Origin: Anthoceros angustus
Taxonomy: Eukaryota; Streptophyta; Anthocerotopsida; Anthocerotales; Anthocerotaceae
Direction of reading: 5' to 3'
NCBI GenBank assembly: GCA_010909165.1
Contig: MU008158.1
Span: 308,581-372,580, forward strand
DNA: 64,000 bases
Position 1 is the stretch's first letter. The number at the start of each line of letters is the position of its first letter. This document shows, piece after piece, positions 14,159 through 25,263 of this stretch. A program made the position numbers and the translations under genes. Below the pieces are notes generated by a model, which did not search any database, was not told where the DNA came from, and saw nothing but the letters and a program-made list of their open reading frames with translations.

Positions 14159-14828
14159 AGGCAGTAAAAGTAGCAACAAACCCATGCAGTTATTCTCCTC
14201 ATAAGCTGGCTGGCTCTCCCATTCGTTTTGGGTGCCATCTCTCGAAGTCGGAGTCGTCAGGATGCTCCGTTTTCTCCTAATGCATCCGTGTTAGGCTGAT
14301 TGAGGTGTTAGTCAACACATAAATATAAAATTATTAAACTAATTTCTTACATGTATAATAACTTCACAAAACACTGGCCAGGTTTTGCAAAGAGGGAGAG
14401 AGAGGAAGCAAGCAAAGAAGGACACCTTGAGGGCACCGCTTGGGGAGTTGTGCGTGCGTGAGACCATCTTTAGTGAATTGAATTGAGGAGATGGCCATCG
14501 CTGGGGCTGGATACGGCTCCCCTGCTTCTGCTTTTCGGGTAGCACGCCTGGCTCGAGTAGCACACGCCCGACTGAAGGCAATGCTGTACGCAGCTTCCAC
14601 GGTGGGGAATTGCGGCTTCGCAGAAGGTCACGCCAAGCTCGTGCTGGGGCACCTTCCTGCTTCAGCCGTACATACGTGGACGTGGGATCCACCCACAGGA
14701 GTCTTGTCCACTGTGCTCCAGTGACACAGTCCTTTGAAACGATTGGACAGAAAAACTATGACAACCATGAAAAACTTGTCTTCGAAGAGGACCGGCAAGA
14801 GGGTGAGGCAGATTCCTAATCGGCGACC
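14159..14828. other. Intergenic, with a possible upstream ORF
   Basis: Lies between the peroxidase stop and the Dabb gene start. An ATG-initiated frame of 77 codons at 14491-14724 ends just before the Dabb leader. Its protein is Ala-rich and unrecognised, and it may be an upstream ORF in the Dabb leader or chance. Nothing else is seen. Confidence 0.25.
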
Positions 14829-15464
14829 ATGGCTTCGAGCATCGTAGAGCATGTGGTGTTGTTCAGGGTGAAGGAAGGCACTCCCCCCGAGACGTTGGCC
14901 GCTCTGCAGGCAGATTGGAGGGGCTTGGAGAAGCTGGAGGAGGCGTTGGAGCTCACCGCCGGGCCTGCCGTGGGGCCTTTGCGAGCGGGCTTCACCCATG
15001 CTCTCTACAGCCGGTACAAGGACAAGGCGCATCTGGAGGCGTACAATGTGCACCCCATACATCAACGAGTGGTGAAATTTGGGGGTACGGTCGTGGATGA
15101 TGTGCTAGGAGTGGACTGGGAGAACAGTCCTGATGATGTCGTTCCCAGCAGCAAGCTTGGTGCCGTGCGCGTGTTGCTGTCCAAGCCCAAGGATGGCGTG
15201 AGGCAGGAGGATGTGGCTCCCTTGCTGGAGGCCGAGAAGCATTTCAAGGCCTTGTATGCGGTGGGAAGCAGCGTGGGTGTCAACTTCTCTAAGCACAGAA
15301 GCCGGGGCTACGAGTGGGCCTTGTTGCTGAGGTTTGAGTCCGTGGAAGATTTGGCCAAGTTCAGCTCGGACCCCAGACAGGTGGCTGTGCAAGAAGAGAA
15401 GCTGCTGCCATTTGTGGACGATCTGATTGTGGTTGATCTGGCTAGGCAGTACACTGTACAGTAG
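14829..15464 (+). CDS. Two-domain stress-response A/B-barrel (Dabb) protein
   Basis: Single-exon 211-aa protein with two consecutive Dabb ferredoxin-like domains. Domain 1 covers about residues 4-97, beginning IVEHVVLFRVKEGTP and containing the conserved FTHALYSRYKDKAHLEAYNVH-type His/Tyr block. Domain 2 covers about residues 108-205, with GYEWALLLRFESVEDLAKFSSDP. Plant Dabb proteins (HS1, UP3-like) are small dimeric proteins linked to salt stress and defence, and some are plastid enzymes; no catalytic role can be read here. The start ATG (MASSIVEHVV) is the first in frame and close to domain 1, so no transit peptide is encoded in this exon. A rearranged pseudogene copy lies at 25.26-26.13 kb. 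Confidence 0.88.
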   Translation: MASSIVEHVVLFRVKEGTPPETLAALQADWRGLEKLEEALELTAGPAVGPLRAGFTHALYSRYKDKAHLEAYNVHPIHQRVVKFGGTVVDDVLGVDWENSPDDVVPSSKLGAVRVLLSKPKDGVRQEDVAPLLEAEKHFKALYAVGSSVGVNFSKHRSRGYEWALLLRFESVEDLAKFSSDPRQVAVQEEKLLPFVDDLIVVDLARQYTVQ

Positions 15465-16300
15465 TTGATGTTTGTATGTGTGGAGGAAGAGATGTCCAGC
15501 AAGTTGTGATGATAGGGGATGTATGTATGTGTGGAGGAAGAGACAGCAAGTTGTGATGATGCTACTTGTGGATCATTGCATTTTGCATAGAATGTACTTG
15601 CTATAATTTCTGAAGTTGCTGAGTGAGCTTGGAAGTCGAACAACGTTGTCTGATGGATTAGAGCCTCCACCGCGAGTGTGCTAAAGTAGAGGAATTGGAC
15701 TGGAAGATGAGCGAGCAAATTTTATCATGCTTGCAAAACCACAGGGCTGTTCTGGTGATGGGCACTTGAAGCACCACTTGAGCTGATCCCATAAAAACAG
15801 ACTCTTGTGATGGGAAAAGCTTTGGAATGGTTAGTTGCGTAAAGCACATTAGCAAGCTCTTTCACTCCCTCCTCCCATCCTCACTCCCTCTCTCAGCCTC
15901 CATATACCTACCTATACATGGCACTTCCGGCCTTCGTGGTACTTTTTTGAAATATCCAATTTATATTATAAATGATATATCTAAAATCGTTTTAAGATTG
16001 CATCTTTTGGTTTATCAAACACATCCCCAAAAGTGGCCACAGCCCTGCCTGGGGTTCTGCCGTTCTGCCTTGAGTCGACCTTCCACCTCGATGGAGCAAG
16101 CTGAGGGGACGAGCTGTCCAAAGGTGAGGATGTGGAACGTAACCGCAAGCGGAACCGTGGTTTCCAACATGTGGAACTGAGGTTTCCGACAGGGGACGCC
16201 AGTAGTGCACATCTTGCGCCGTAAGCACCTACAAATTCAAAGTCTGTGAGTGGCCGGTGCACAGGGCCTAGCCTAGTAGCAAAGCGTGCGAGCTCTCAAG
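15465..16300. other. Intergenic, Dabb 3' flank
   Basis: The first 270 bp include the Dabb 3' UTR, because this sequence is also carried by the pseudogene copy at 25.9-26.1 kb. It contains a tandem imperfect repeat of about 50 bp (TATGTGTGGAGGAAGAGA twice, near 15475 and 15526). No gene seen beyond that. Confidence 0.4.
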
Positions 16301-16383
16301 ATTGTTCTTGTTGCATCCAATCGCTGGTCTGATACTACACACCAATCGTGGTGGACTGGACAGCAGCCAAGAGCCGAAAGCCA

Positions 16384-17078
16384 TGGTGACCAAGGTCCTG
16401 ACCGTAATCGAGCCCTGCAATATGAAAGATGATGGGATGGAGAACTGGATGCTAGACACCCGCGTGCACGTGGGCATCATCCCCGTGGAGCAGCCCTCCT
16501 CGCGATCGGACGCCACCAGGGACTTGGCCCCGCCGGAGCGGGCCTGGGACCTGGTCTTCGTCTACCGCGGCACGCAGCCGTCCAGCGTCACCAACTGGAT
16601 CACCTACTTCACCTTCGTGCAGGAGCCGGTGGACGACTACATCCTAAGGCACCACAACCCCAAGGCGCAGAAGCCATCAAGCGGGCCATCAAGCGCCTCC
16701 ATCCCCGCCCGATCGCCAGGCGCTCGGCCGACGCCGGCGAGCAGCCCGTCCTCAAGGCCGGAACCGGAGCGGGTCTGGAATCAGACCCAGATGGGTCCGG
16801 GCAGCTGGACGAGCTCCACCGGCGCATCGGCGAGCTCAAGAGGTCCATCCAGGAATTCGAGACGACCCACACCGGGCCTGTCCTCCTCTTGGCGAGCTCG
16901 CCCGGAGAAAGGCGCGGGGACGGGTACTCGGCGCCGGTGGTGAGGCGGCTCCGAGACCGGCCGCGGCAGATAGTGTGCACCGGGCGCCCTGGCCACCCTG
17001 GACGTGGTTCCCAGCGTGCCCCTCTCCGTGCCCGTTTTCGAATACCAGCATTATAAGATCTGCGATGTGCAGGCTAGG
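16384..17078 (+). pseudogene. Lipase class 3-like gene remnant, cut by LINE tail
   Basis: A GC-rich coding-looking stretch. The frame starting at ATG 16384 (MVTKVLTVIEPC) contains LVFVYRGTQPSSVTNWITYF, which resembles the RGT segment of fungal-type (class 3) plant lipases. Near 16670 the reading shifts by one base into EAIKRAIKRLHPRPIARRS and DELHRRIGELKRSIQEFE. Near 16985 it shifts again into LATLDVVPSVPLSV with a following YQHYK, like the DVVPxxP...YxH segment of these lipases. The catalytic GxSxG is not seen. At 17083 it meets the simple-sequence tail of the LINE. I infer a broken lipase-like gene; the family call is tentative and the frameshifts are certain only if this is one gene. Confidence 0.35.
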
Positions 17079-17922
17079 ACACAACAACAACAACAACTTT
17101 ATTTATGTCCACTAAGGATGGAGGAACTATCGTGGGACAGAGATGTCCAGCGTAAAAGAGGTTAAAAACCGAGTACACTTACGTATGAACTAGAGAAACA
17201 GTTCCTGTACGAGGGAAAAAGAAAAGAAGGCGAAGACTACAAGGAGTCCAACAAGGACTGCCGAAGATCGATCAAGAAGCTCAGAGAGACATAGTCCAGA
17301 GAGCCTAGGAATGTGGGAAGAAAAAAATCTGCGCAGCGAGAAGCCGGCACACTCAAAAAGAAGAGAGTAACGAGACCAATACTCCAAGACAGGCGTGATG
17401 TGAAAAGAGGAAGAGTGATTCGATTCAGGATCCAAGGAGCAAAGCTTGCAGATCCTTTCGTCTTGGGGAGGGGTAGGCTTAAGCCAACGGTCGGTCTCAA
17501 TCCGGAGGTGGTGGGAGCTAACACGAAATTGACCTATGAGTGTGCGGAGTTTGAAGAATAGGGGAACCGAGGTAGCAAGGTGGTAGGAAATTTACTGAGG
17601 GAGGATTAACTCGGAGCTCGTCTTTGTAAGCGGAGTCTAGAAGTGAGAGGGGGAAAAGGAAAGAGGGGACCGGTGAGGCGAAGGTATCTTAATTTAAGGG
17701 CCCCGCGAATGGAGTGGTTGGGGATGTGAGAAAGGGGAGTTGGGAGGAGGGAGAGGCCAAGGTGGAGTCGAAAAGGTTCAAACTCAATCTTCTAAGCCGT
17801 TGGCAGCTTGAGAAAGCCAAAGAAAAGAAGCTTGTGGGTCAAGATTGAGCCGAAAGGAGGACGAAGGCAAGGAGGTGGTAAGGGGGATCCAAAATGGGAT
17901 TAGCAGTATCAAGAACATGATA

Positions 17923-20257
17923 ATTTTTGAAGGGGGGAATATAGTAACCCCTTCGGTCGAGATGACCACACGATGTACACCCTTCCCGTAATAAAGATAT
18001 CCCTACTTTGATAATGCGCACACCCTTTCTCGAGGTCATACCTTTGATAAAAGACGACTTTCAAGTCTACACCGAGAACTGGAGCACAATAGGGTGTGGG
18101 CCTGCCCCATTTTTGTAGAATGCATAGAGGGCTGCCATTTTCATATGTTTATTACAACCGAAAACTTTTACTTTCAAGTGGTGGAACACAATGAAAACAA
18201 TCCTGTACTAGCGGGAGTCTCATTTCAATGGTCGTGAGAACATTGCAACAAACAACTGCTAAAGGAGGAAGTGGTCATCAGCATCGACAATAGTCATTCA
18301 AGAGTGCGGCCTGGCGACTCATCCATGCCTTGCGCCGAAACTGAGTCAAGTACCACCGCCATATTCCGGAGGCGGTCCATATCCTCCGCCTCAAAGTTGT
18401 CGTTCTCCTCCATTGCTTGCTCGTCTTCAATAGTATCATTCTTGGGCCCAGTCGTGTCGGCGACCACATACATCTAGTCTGTGACCCTCATCCAAAAGGT
18501 CGCGATCGTGGTCTTCAACCTTCCGCACTCAATGCAACCACTTGGGCTTTAAGGCAATGCCAACGTCCTTAAATGAACAAAGTTAGTTGCCCATGCGCCC
18601 ATGCAAGCATCCTTAAAATCAACAAAATTGAGTTATAAATGAGTTTGAACACGAAATCGATTCATTACTACACTTTGAATTACTTTTTGAACACGAAACA
18701 TTCATTACACTTACCCAAACACTTGACCAAGCATGTTGCACTTTTTGAGGCGCTAAATATTTATTTTCTTGAAGATGAGGAGTTTACCGCCGGCCGCCCA
18801 TGGGTAGGCAGGGAGGGCGCCGGCCGGCGCCCATGGGCGGCATGGCGCACCGGCGCCCATGGGTGGTGTGTTAGGGGAGGGCGCCGGCCACGCCCCATGG
18901 GCGGTGGCGTGTTGGGGGGCCGGCCGGCCCATGGGCGGTGGTGTGTAGGAGGGCGCCGGCGGCGCCCAAGGTGGTGGGCCGGCGCCATGGGCGGTGGGAG
19001 GGTGTGCTAGGGGAGGGCGCTACCCACGCCCCATGAGCAGCATGCCGGGGAGGGCCGGCCGGCCCCTCCCTTAGCACCATCCTACGGTGCATGCGGGTGA
19101 AGCTAGGGGGACAAGAAGGGGCGGTGTATCCTAGCAAGAAGGGTTAAAAGATTTGCGTCCATAGGTGATTGAAGAGTACAAGTGGTGGGAAGCCTTTGGG
19201 TGGACGGAAGGAGATTGCTATCATTGTGGAGAATAACATTGGGCTAGTGCTACGTCCTTGGAAGTGGTTTTCACGCGTAAGTGGATCATACACCACTTCA
19301 AGTGCGGATGAAGCTTTGCTAGATGAGGCATTATTGAGGGACCTCCCATAGCGTGATATGTACTTGGGGGCATATCAAAATGCCGGAAGGCAAAAGTGGG
19401 AATGGCGATGAATGGGGACATAATGGAAATCTTGAAGGGGATGTTTGGCGGTGTGCACTATGGACACGCATAACAGGCCATTCTGGATTGGGGAGAGTCA
19501 TTGACGCGAAGCTAGATGCACCACGACCTCACTTTCTTATCCACTGGTATCGGACCGAGCACACAGATGCGTATGAAGGGAGATATGTGTAGGAATACAT
19601 AGTCCGAGTGCCAACCCATCTGTCTGATGCCGAGGAAAAAAGGGAATAAGGTCCATTACCAAAAACATACAGAGGTGTTTGTAGATGAAAGCATCTGTAT
19701 TATGGGTTTGTGTTGAACGACTAAACATGTGTATGCGGTGGACAAAAAGCGATAAGGGATAAGCTCTGCGAGTTCTGGCTTCATACAACACTGCGAGTCA
19801 AAGTGTCAAGATAGTGATGACAATGTTGAGAAGTCGGACCAAGTGATGACGAAGGATTGAACTCGTGATGAGTGAAATCGAAATCACTTTGTCCCGGGTC
19901 CCAGAGTGAATGTTGAACGCCTAGTTCCAAATGTTACCGTGTTTTGGAAATACCACATGGCTTTTGTTGTGTCCTTACTAAACCACATTTCCATCCCAAA
20001 AGCGAGTTCTGATCGTCCCTTCGGGGAAGCGGCCTTCCTCACCGCTCCTACTTTGCATTAATCCCTAGGTTCGAGTTTGCAACCACCATTCGAAACATTC
20101 TTTGGATGGAAAGTAGGAACTTTAGTGGGTGACACCCTTTTTTTCGGAGATGTTTTCCGGAATGCCTTAAAAACGCTATTTTAGAGCCCATCAAAAACCC
20201 CCTTCAGAGATTATTTACGGAAAACCCCCTTCGAGATTATTCACCCCTTTCAAAAAT
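17923..20257. mobile_element. Nested TIR DNA element inside the LINE
   Basis: The two ends are inverted copies: ATTTTTGAAGGGGGG at 17923 on plus, and the reverse complement of CCCCTTTCAAAAAT at 20244-20257. A TA dinucleotide flanks each side (17921-17922 and 20258-20259), as in Tc1/mariner- or Stowaway-type insertions. LINE sequence is found on both sides. The right end carries two tandem subterminal repeats (about 20198-20248). The interior has a GC-rich palindromic minisatellite and no convincing transposase, so it is probably non-autonomous. Superfamily is uncertain: the TIR does not match a consensus I know. Confidence 0.5.
18788..19072. repeat. GC-rich tandem repeat of palindromic GGCGCCCATGGGCGG-type units
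   Basis: About nine imperfect units, each centred on CCCATGGGCGG or GGCGCC, with spacers reading GTGTG(T/C)TAGGGGAGGGCGCCGGC. The core CGCCCATGGGCG is its own reverse complement, so the array is rich in self-pairing cores. Its GC content contrasts sharply with the AT-neutral DNA on both sides. It lies inside the nested TIR element. Confidence 0.75.
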
Positions 20258-22787
20258 TATGATGTTCAAGGAGGTGGAGGCAGTAAAGAAAGGATGAGAG
20301 GCGAAAAAGGCCATCAAGTTCGAGGGGAAAGGCTGCAAATTCAGAAAGGAGGATGGGTAATGGAGTCGAGCGCTTACAAGCAATGTGATCGCGGAGAAAG
20401 GAAGATTGAACCCTTTCCACCTTCGCCCAAGAAGAAGGGGAAAGATCCGGGCCCCAAATTTCAGTGCCATACAAGGCGGAGGGAATTACCATAGTGTTGA
20501 ATACCGCTCAAGATTGATATCCTCAAGATTCATCCTCAGATAAAGAACGGCGCAGCACAAGAGCCCATCCCCTTGGTAGCGGGGAGGAGGCAGGAGGTCC
20601 ATTAAATTTAGGACCGAAAATAGTGATACCAGATAAGTATAACCATCTCCACCTCCCGACCATCATAATAAAATTTGCAATCACCCCTTGTAATCCCGAG
20701 TGTTGAACCGCATAATCTTGGTCTTGCAGATTGACAAAGAGACCCTTGGTTTTACAAAAAGGGATAAAACATCCAGCTTGCTCCGGAATGAGATAAAGAA
20801 CAATATCATCCGTGACATAGGAGGATAGGAATACTTTCCAAATAGCCGAGCACCGTGGTCGCCAGATCAAGAAGCCATTCCTCAAGCTCATCAATATACA
20901 ACCCAAAGAGATTTGGGGACAAAGGTCGCCTCGCGAACGCCAAGTTGGATAGGGATCCGTGGGAAGACAAACCACGGGAGTCTTGATTCGAGCAAAGACC
21001 CTTGTAGAGAAGGGTAGCAAGATGCCACAAATGAGGAGGCATCTTAAGAGATTGAAGTCATCAAAACAACTTATCCCAAGGCACGAGTTGAAAGCACGCT
21101 TAAAGTCAACAAAACAAGAGACGTGCTTCTTCGATGTCGAGCCCCTTCAACAATAGCCGGAGGGTAAAAAGATGATCCAAAGTATTCGACCGGGCGAAAC
21201 CGCTTGGCCCCGAGCACGCACCTTAGCCTCCTCACCGACGGTCAAGATCTCCAAACAAGAGCTAAAGATCTTAGCATAGATAGACTCCACGGTGATAAAT
21301 CGGTAATTAGAAGGGAGATAAGGGTCGCCACCTTGAGAATGGAGTGGATATCATTCTCACACCAAGGATCGTGGAAACCAAAGACAAAGCATCATTAAAA
21401 GAGAGGCAAGATGCGAGGAGAAGGAGGTAGAGTCAAGAACCGGAATAAATGTGGATACCATTAGGGTCGAGTCGTACCACTCGAGCCCGGATAGCACGGG
21501 CAACTAGATTGGCGGAAAACCCGAGACCGTGATCGAGGAATCAAAGGTGGAGGCAGGATGTGGTAAAGACTATGAACATAGGAGAGGAGTTCAGAGTGGC
21601 TTTGAGAAGAATGGGTGAGTGTGGAATTCCTTCCAAAAGGCGTAGCCACCGGGACGCTCGGCAGAGATAAGACGGTGTGTTCACTTGGATGAATTGGGAC
21701 TTTTCATGGAGATGAAGGCTTTGTAAGGCTTGAGGCTTTGTAAAGAGCGGAATGATGGGATCCGGGAGGAGATTAAGTTGGCGCAAAGTGAGATGCAATT
21801 GAGAGCGCATGCGCTAACCGTGATCAAACCGTGGATGGCGGGGTTGGTTTGCACGGGAGGATGGCAAAATTTGAAAGGAAAAGTGGAGCGGCAGAGGTGA
21901 GAACAGAGAGGCTAAGTGGCAGCAAGAAAAGGGAGGTGGGGGAATGGAAGCAAGGGAGGAGCGGAGCAAGTGGAAAATTGGGGTACAAGGTCTTGTGGAA
22001 AGGTGAACTGGTGGAGAGACAAGGAGGGGAGGGGATCCCGAGGGGGCGGAGGAACAAAGATCAAAACAATCAGCAGCATGGTCAGACTCCAAACATGTGG
22101 AGTCCAGAGTCTAGAGCCTAGAAATACGCGAGAGAAGGCCGACGTCACCAATAACATAATCCAACTTGCTAGAAGAGGAACCATCGCTGCTAAAGAAAGA
22201 ATTACTGCGCTGTCCGACCAACGGGGGAGTCCGTTGAAAATGACCATGTTGTGGGATTCAGCAAGACATAAAAGGGCAACACCATAGGAATTTATTGGAT
22301 GGGTGTCAGAGGAAGACCGATTGAGCCCGAGGTCGACAGGATCCAGGTGAGAAAGTTTGTCGAAATCCAAGGAATCATAGATAGCAAATTGTTGATGTGG
22401 TCCAAGCGTTGAAGTCCCCAACGAGAAGAATATCAGCAATAGGGGAAAACTCGGAGATGGACTCAGAGAGATCCGTATATGGTTGAGCATATTTGGAGGA
22501 CCTTGGAGGGAAGTACCAGACGCCAACATATAAGTCACGGTGAGAAGAGAAAAGAGCAGCAGCGAAAAACATGAATATCTGGAGAACGGCCTAAGAGGGC
22601 GGGTATGATGCTCATGAGTCTCTGATAGAAACACAAGATCCCGGCAATCCGGACACGGAAGAGAGCAGAATAGTTTGTGTGTGTAGTATGTAGGTTACAA
22701 ATATGTCTTATACGTACCCGAGGGGTGGTTCAATAGGGTAATGCCGAAATAATTATTTTTTGAAAAAATAAGGTTCAATATATAAAA

Positions 22788-23095
22788 CTAATAGAAGAAG
22801 AAGAAGAATTTTATTTAAGTCCACTAAGAACGGATTTCCGTCATGGGACTTGGGACTTGGTGCTTAACAACTTGTACCATGGTGTACCTAAACTGCTTCA
22901 CCAAGGGCATCCACTCCCTTTAGGCACCCCATCTAAGTACCGATCTAAGCGCAAGATGCCTAAGCTACTTGGTTAGGGCATCCACTCCCTTCAGGCACCC
23001 CATCTAATCAGGCACCTCATTTAAGTACCAAACTATCCGCATGATGCTTAATCACAACGTTCTTATAAATGTGTGTCCATTTGGCCTAAGCTATT
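22788..23095 (-). mobile_element. Short retroposon (SINE-like) with (TTC)n tail, copy 1
   Basis: Read on the minus strand, this ends in TTAGTGGACTTAAATAAAATTC followed by (TTC)n (plus strand (GAA)n at about 22793-22806). The same family occurs at 32.35-32.57 kb in the other orientation. Its last 45 bp resemble the 3' end of the LINE at 17.1 kb (both have GTGGACATAAATAAAG or GTGGACTTAAATAAAA just before the tail). This suggests mobilisation by LINE machinery. It carries an internal tandem duplication of about 80 bp (22905-23030). No convincing pol III A/B boxes are seen, so a truncated LINE is also possible. Confidence 0.5.
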
Positions 23096-24737
23096 TGGGC
23101 ACACATAATAATAGATATGTATAGACCGCTTAAACAGGCCCTAATTTTCCACACAAACCCTAGTTTCCCAAACAATCTCTAGTTTCCCAAACAACCTCTC
23201 AGCCTCATTCCGTGCATGTTGCACCAAAGAATAGGAATCCGCTGCTAGGCAATGCACACAAACAACGGTCATGATGTATTATGCAAAAAATGGACCCATG
23301 CCTTAATCAATTTCAAAAGAAGATACGGAATCTGTAAGGAGGTTGCGAAGATACTGAATCTGCCTTGCATTCTAGTGGCCAATAGGCCAATGGTTTTGGT
23401 AATCGAGAAAAGGTTAGTGACTCTAGCCTCAGCTGCCTCCTACAGCTCAAGGTGCATGCAGCCTCGCCCTCGAATTGCAGCACGCTATGGATGGGCTCGT
23501 AGTTGTCGACCAAGAGCCTACTGCGAGTGAGGCCTGATCGAGATCGGGATCCGTGCATTCTCGAGCGATCCCGATCTCGAGGCCTACTCGGTCTCCCAAA
23601 CCCCGCCAGCCCGCTCCTTACCTTTTCCTTGTTTTCGCATCTTAAACTCATAAATTTTTACACATTCAGCGTTTTAAGTATGGTAATTAGTCAGCTTCAC
23701 TAACCTCGAAACCGAGCTTTCTAATGAGTTCAGGGTCCCCATAGCAGTCCAGGATTATCCTCCCTTCAAGCTTTGATGCGACTTGAGGTCATTGAGGCAT
23801 GCAATTGATAAAGAGAGTGCATTAGGAATGACCTGTGTCTAGAAATAATAATTTCAAGACTGGGCATCTCAAGAGGCTTGATCTAATCGGCACCTCATTT
23901 AAGTACCAAACTATCCGCATGATGCTTAATCACAACGTTTTATAAATGTGTGTCCATTTGGCCTAAGCTATTTGGGCACACATAATAATAGATATGTATA
24001 GACCGCTTAAACAGGCCCTAATTTTCCACACAAACCCTAGTTTCCCAAACAATCTCTAGTTTCCCAAACAACCTCTCAGCCTCATTCCGTGCATGTTGCA
24101 CCAAAGAATAGGAATCCGCTGCTAGGCAATGCACACAAACAACGGTCATGATGTATTATGCAAAAATGGACCCATGCCTTAATCAATTTCAAAAGAAGAT
24201 AATGGAATCAGAAGGAGGTTGCGAAGATCTGAATCGCTTGCATTCTAGTGGCCAATAGGCCAATGGTTTTGGTAATCGAGAAAGGTTAGTGACTCTAGCC
24301 TCACCGCCTCCCACTCAAGGTGCATGTACTGAATTAGCAAGACGCTATGGATGGGCTCGAGTTGTTCACCAAGAGCCTCTGCAGTGAGGCTGATCGAGAT
24401 CGGGATCCGTGCATTCTCGAGCGATCCCGATCTCGAGGCCTACTCGGTCTCCCAAACCCCGCCAGCCCGCTCCTTACCTTTTCCTTGTTTTCGCATCTTA
24501 AACTCATAAATTTTACACATCTGCTTTTAAGTATGGTAATTAGTCACTTCACTAACCTCAAACCGAGCTTTCTAATGAGTTCAGGGTCCCCATAGCAGTC
24601 CAGGATTATCCTCCCTTCAAGCTTTGATGCGACTTGAGGTCATTGAGGCATGCAATTGATAAAGAGAGTGCATTAGGAATGACCTGTGTCTAGAAATAAT
24701 AATTTCAAGACTGGGCATCTCAAGAGGCTTGATCTAA
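23002..24737. repeat. Tandem direct duplication, two copies of about 860-880 bp
   Basis: Copy 1 is about 23002-23881 and copy 2 about 23882-24737. Both start ATCTAATC(A)GGCACCTCATTTAAG and end AAGAGGCTTGATCTAA. They are nearly identical except for many single-base deletions, mostly in copy 2. Each copy holds a perfect 13-bp hairpin, CGAGATCGGGATC and its complement, with a 15-nt loop (23539-23579 and 24395-24435). No gene is recognised in either copy. Confidence 0.85.
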
Positions 24738-25263
24738 CTGCTTGCAGCAAGCCTTCAAAATTTTTGATACCATAAATAGAACAGTGGCTTGAACCAGGAT
24801 AAAACCACCTACCTATTCAGGCGAGTGATGGGTTTACATGGACAAGTAGTAGTCCTGGGTTCAGTACTGTTTTCTATTAGCTGGCAGAAGTATGGTTACT
24901 GGGTTGTTGGAGACCGAGCTTGTGTCATTTTCGTTGCTGGCAGAAGGTGTTCATTGACTACGAGCAAAACGCTCTTGGAAGTTGGAAGCTCACCGCTGCT
25001 CTTGGCCACCAATGCAGTTCATCTGCGAGTTATTTCCGACCTGCATGTGTCCGAAATCAGTTCTTAGTGAACTACTTATCAAAATCGGCTCTTCGTAAAG
25101 TGTTTACATCAAATGTGTCGTAAGACCTAATGGTATTGAAAAAGATATTTCCGTTCACGGATCACACGGCTACACCCTGTGTCATTTCGAAGCGGCTTTT
25201 TTTGCCGGTCCCAGTCAGGTGGTCACGGATAAACCCAGTGTCACTGGGTTCATCCTTCTCGGG

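Larger units (their letters stand above)
17083..22690 (-). mobile_element. LINE (non-LTR retrotransposon), decayed, split by nested element
   Basis: Minus-strand non-LTR element. The endonuclease end is at 22.4-22.7 kb: DLVFLSETHEHH, YVGVWYFPP and ILLVGDFNAWT are APE-type endonuclease motifs. Reverse transcriptase fragments follow at 20.8-21.05 kb (RPLSPNLFGLYIDELEEWL; TDDIVL as the catalytic DD-type motif). Then a post-RT segment at 20.25-20.5 kb (VIPSALYGTEIWGP). The C-terminal zinc-knuckle segment (RICKLC, then a His and EYWSRYSLLF) lies at 17.2-17.5 kb. The 3' end is at 17083, with a (TTG)n tail seen as (AAC)n on the plus strand. Many frameshifts mean it is dead. A 2.3-kb TIR element interrupts it between the post-RT and C-terminal parts. 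Confidence 0.75.

Noticed and set aside
23002-24737. CRISPR-like or LTR interpretation of the 880-bp repeats
   Set aside because: Only two adjoining copies, no spacers between them, no TG...CA ends, no primer-binding or polypurine site.
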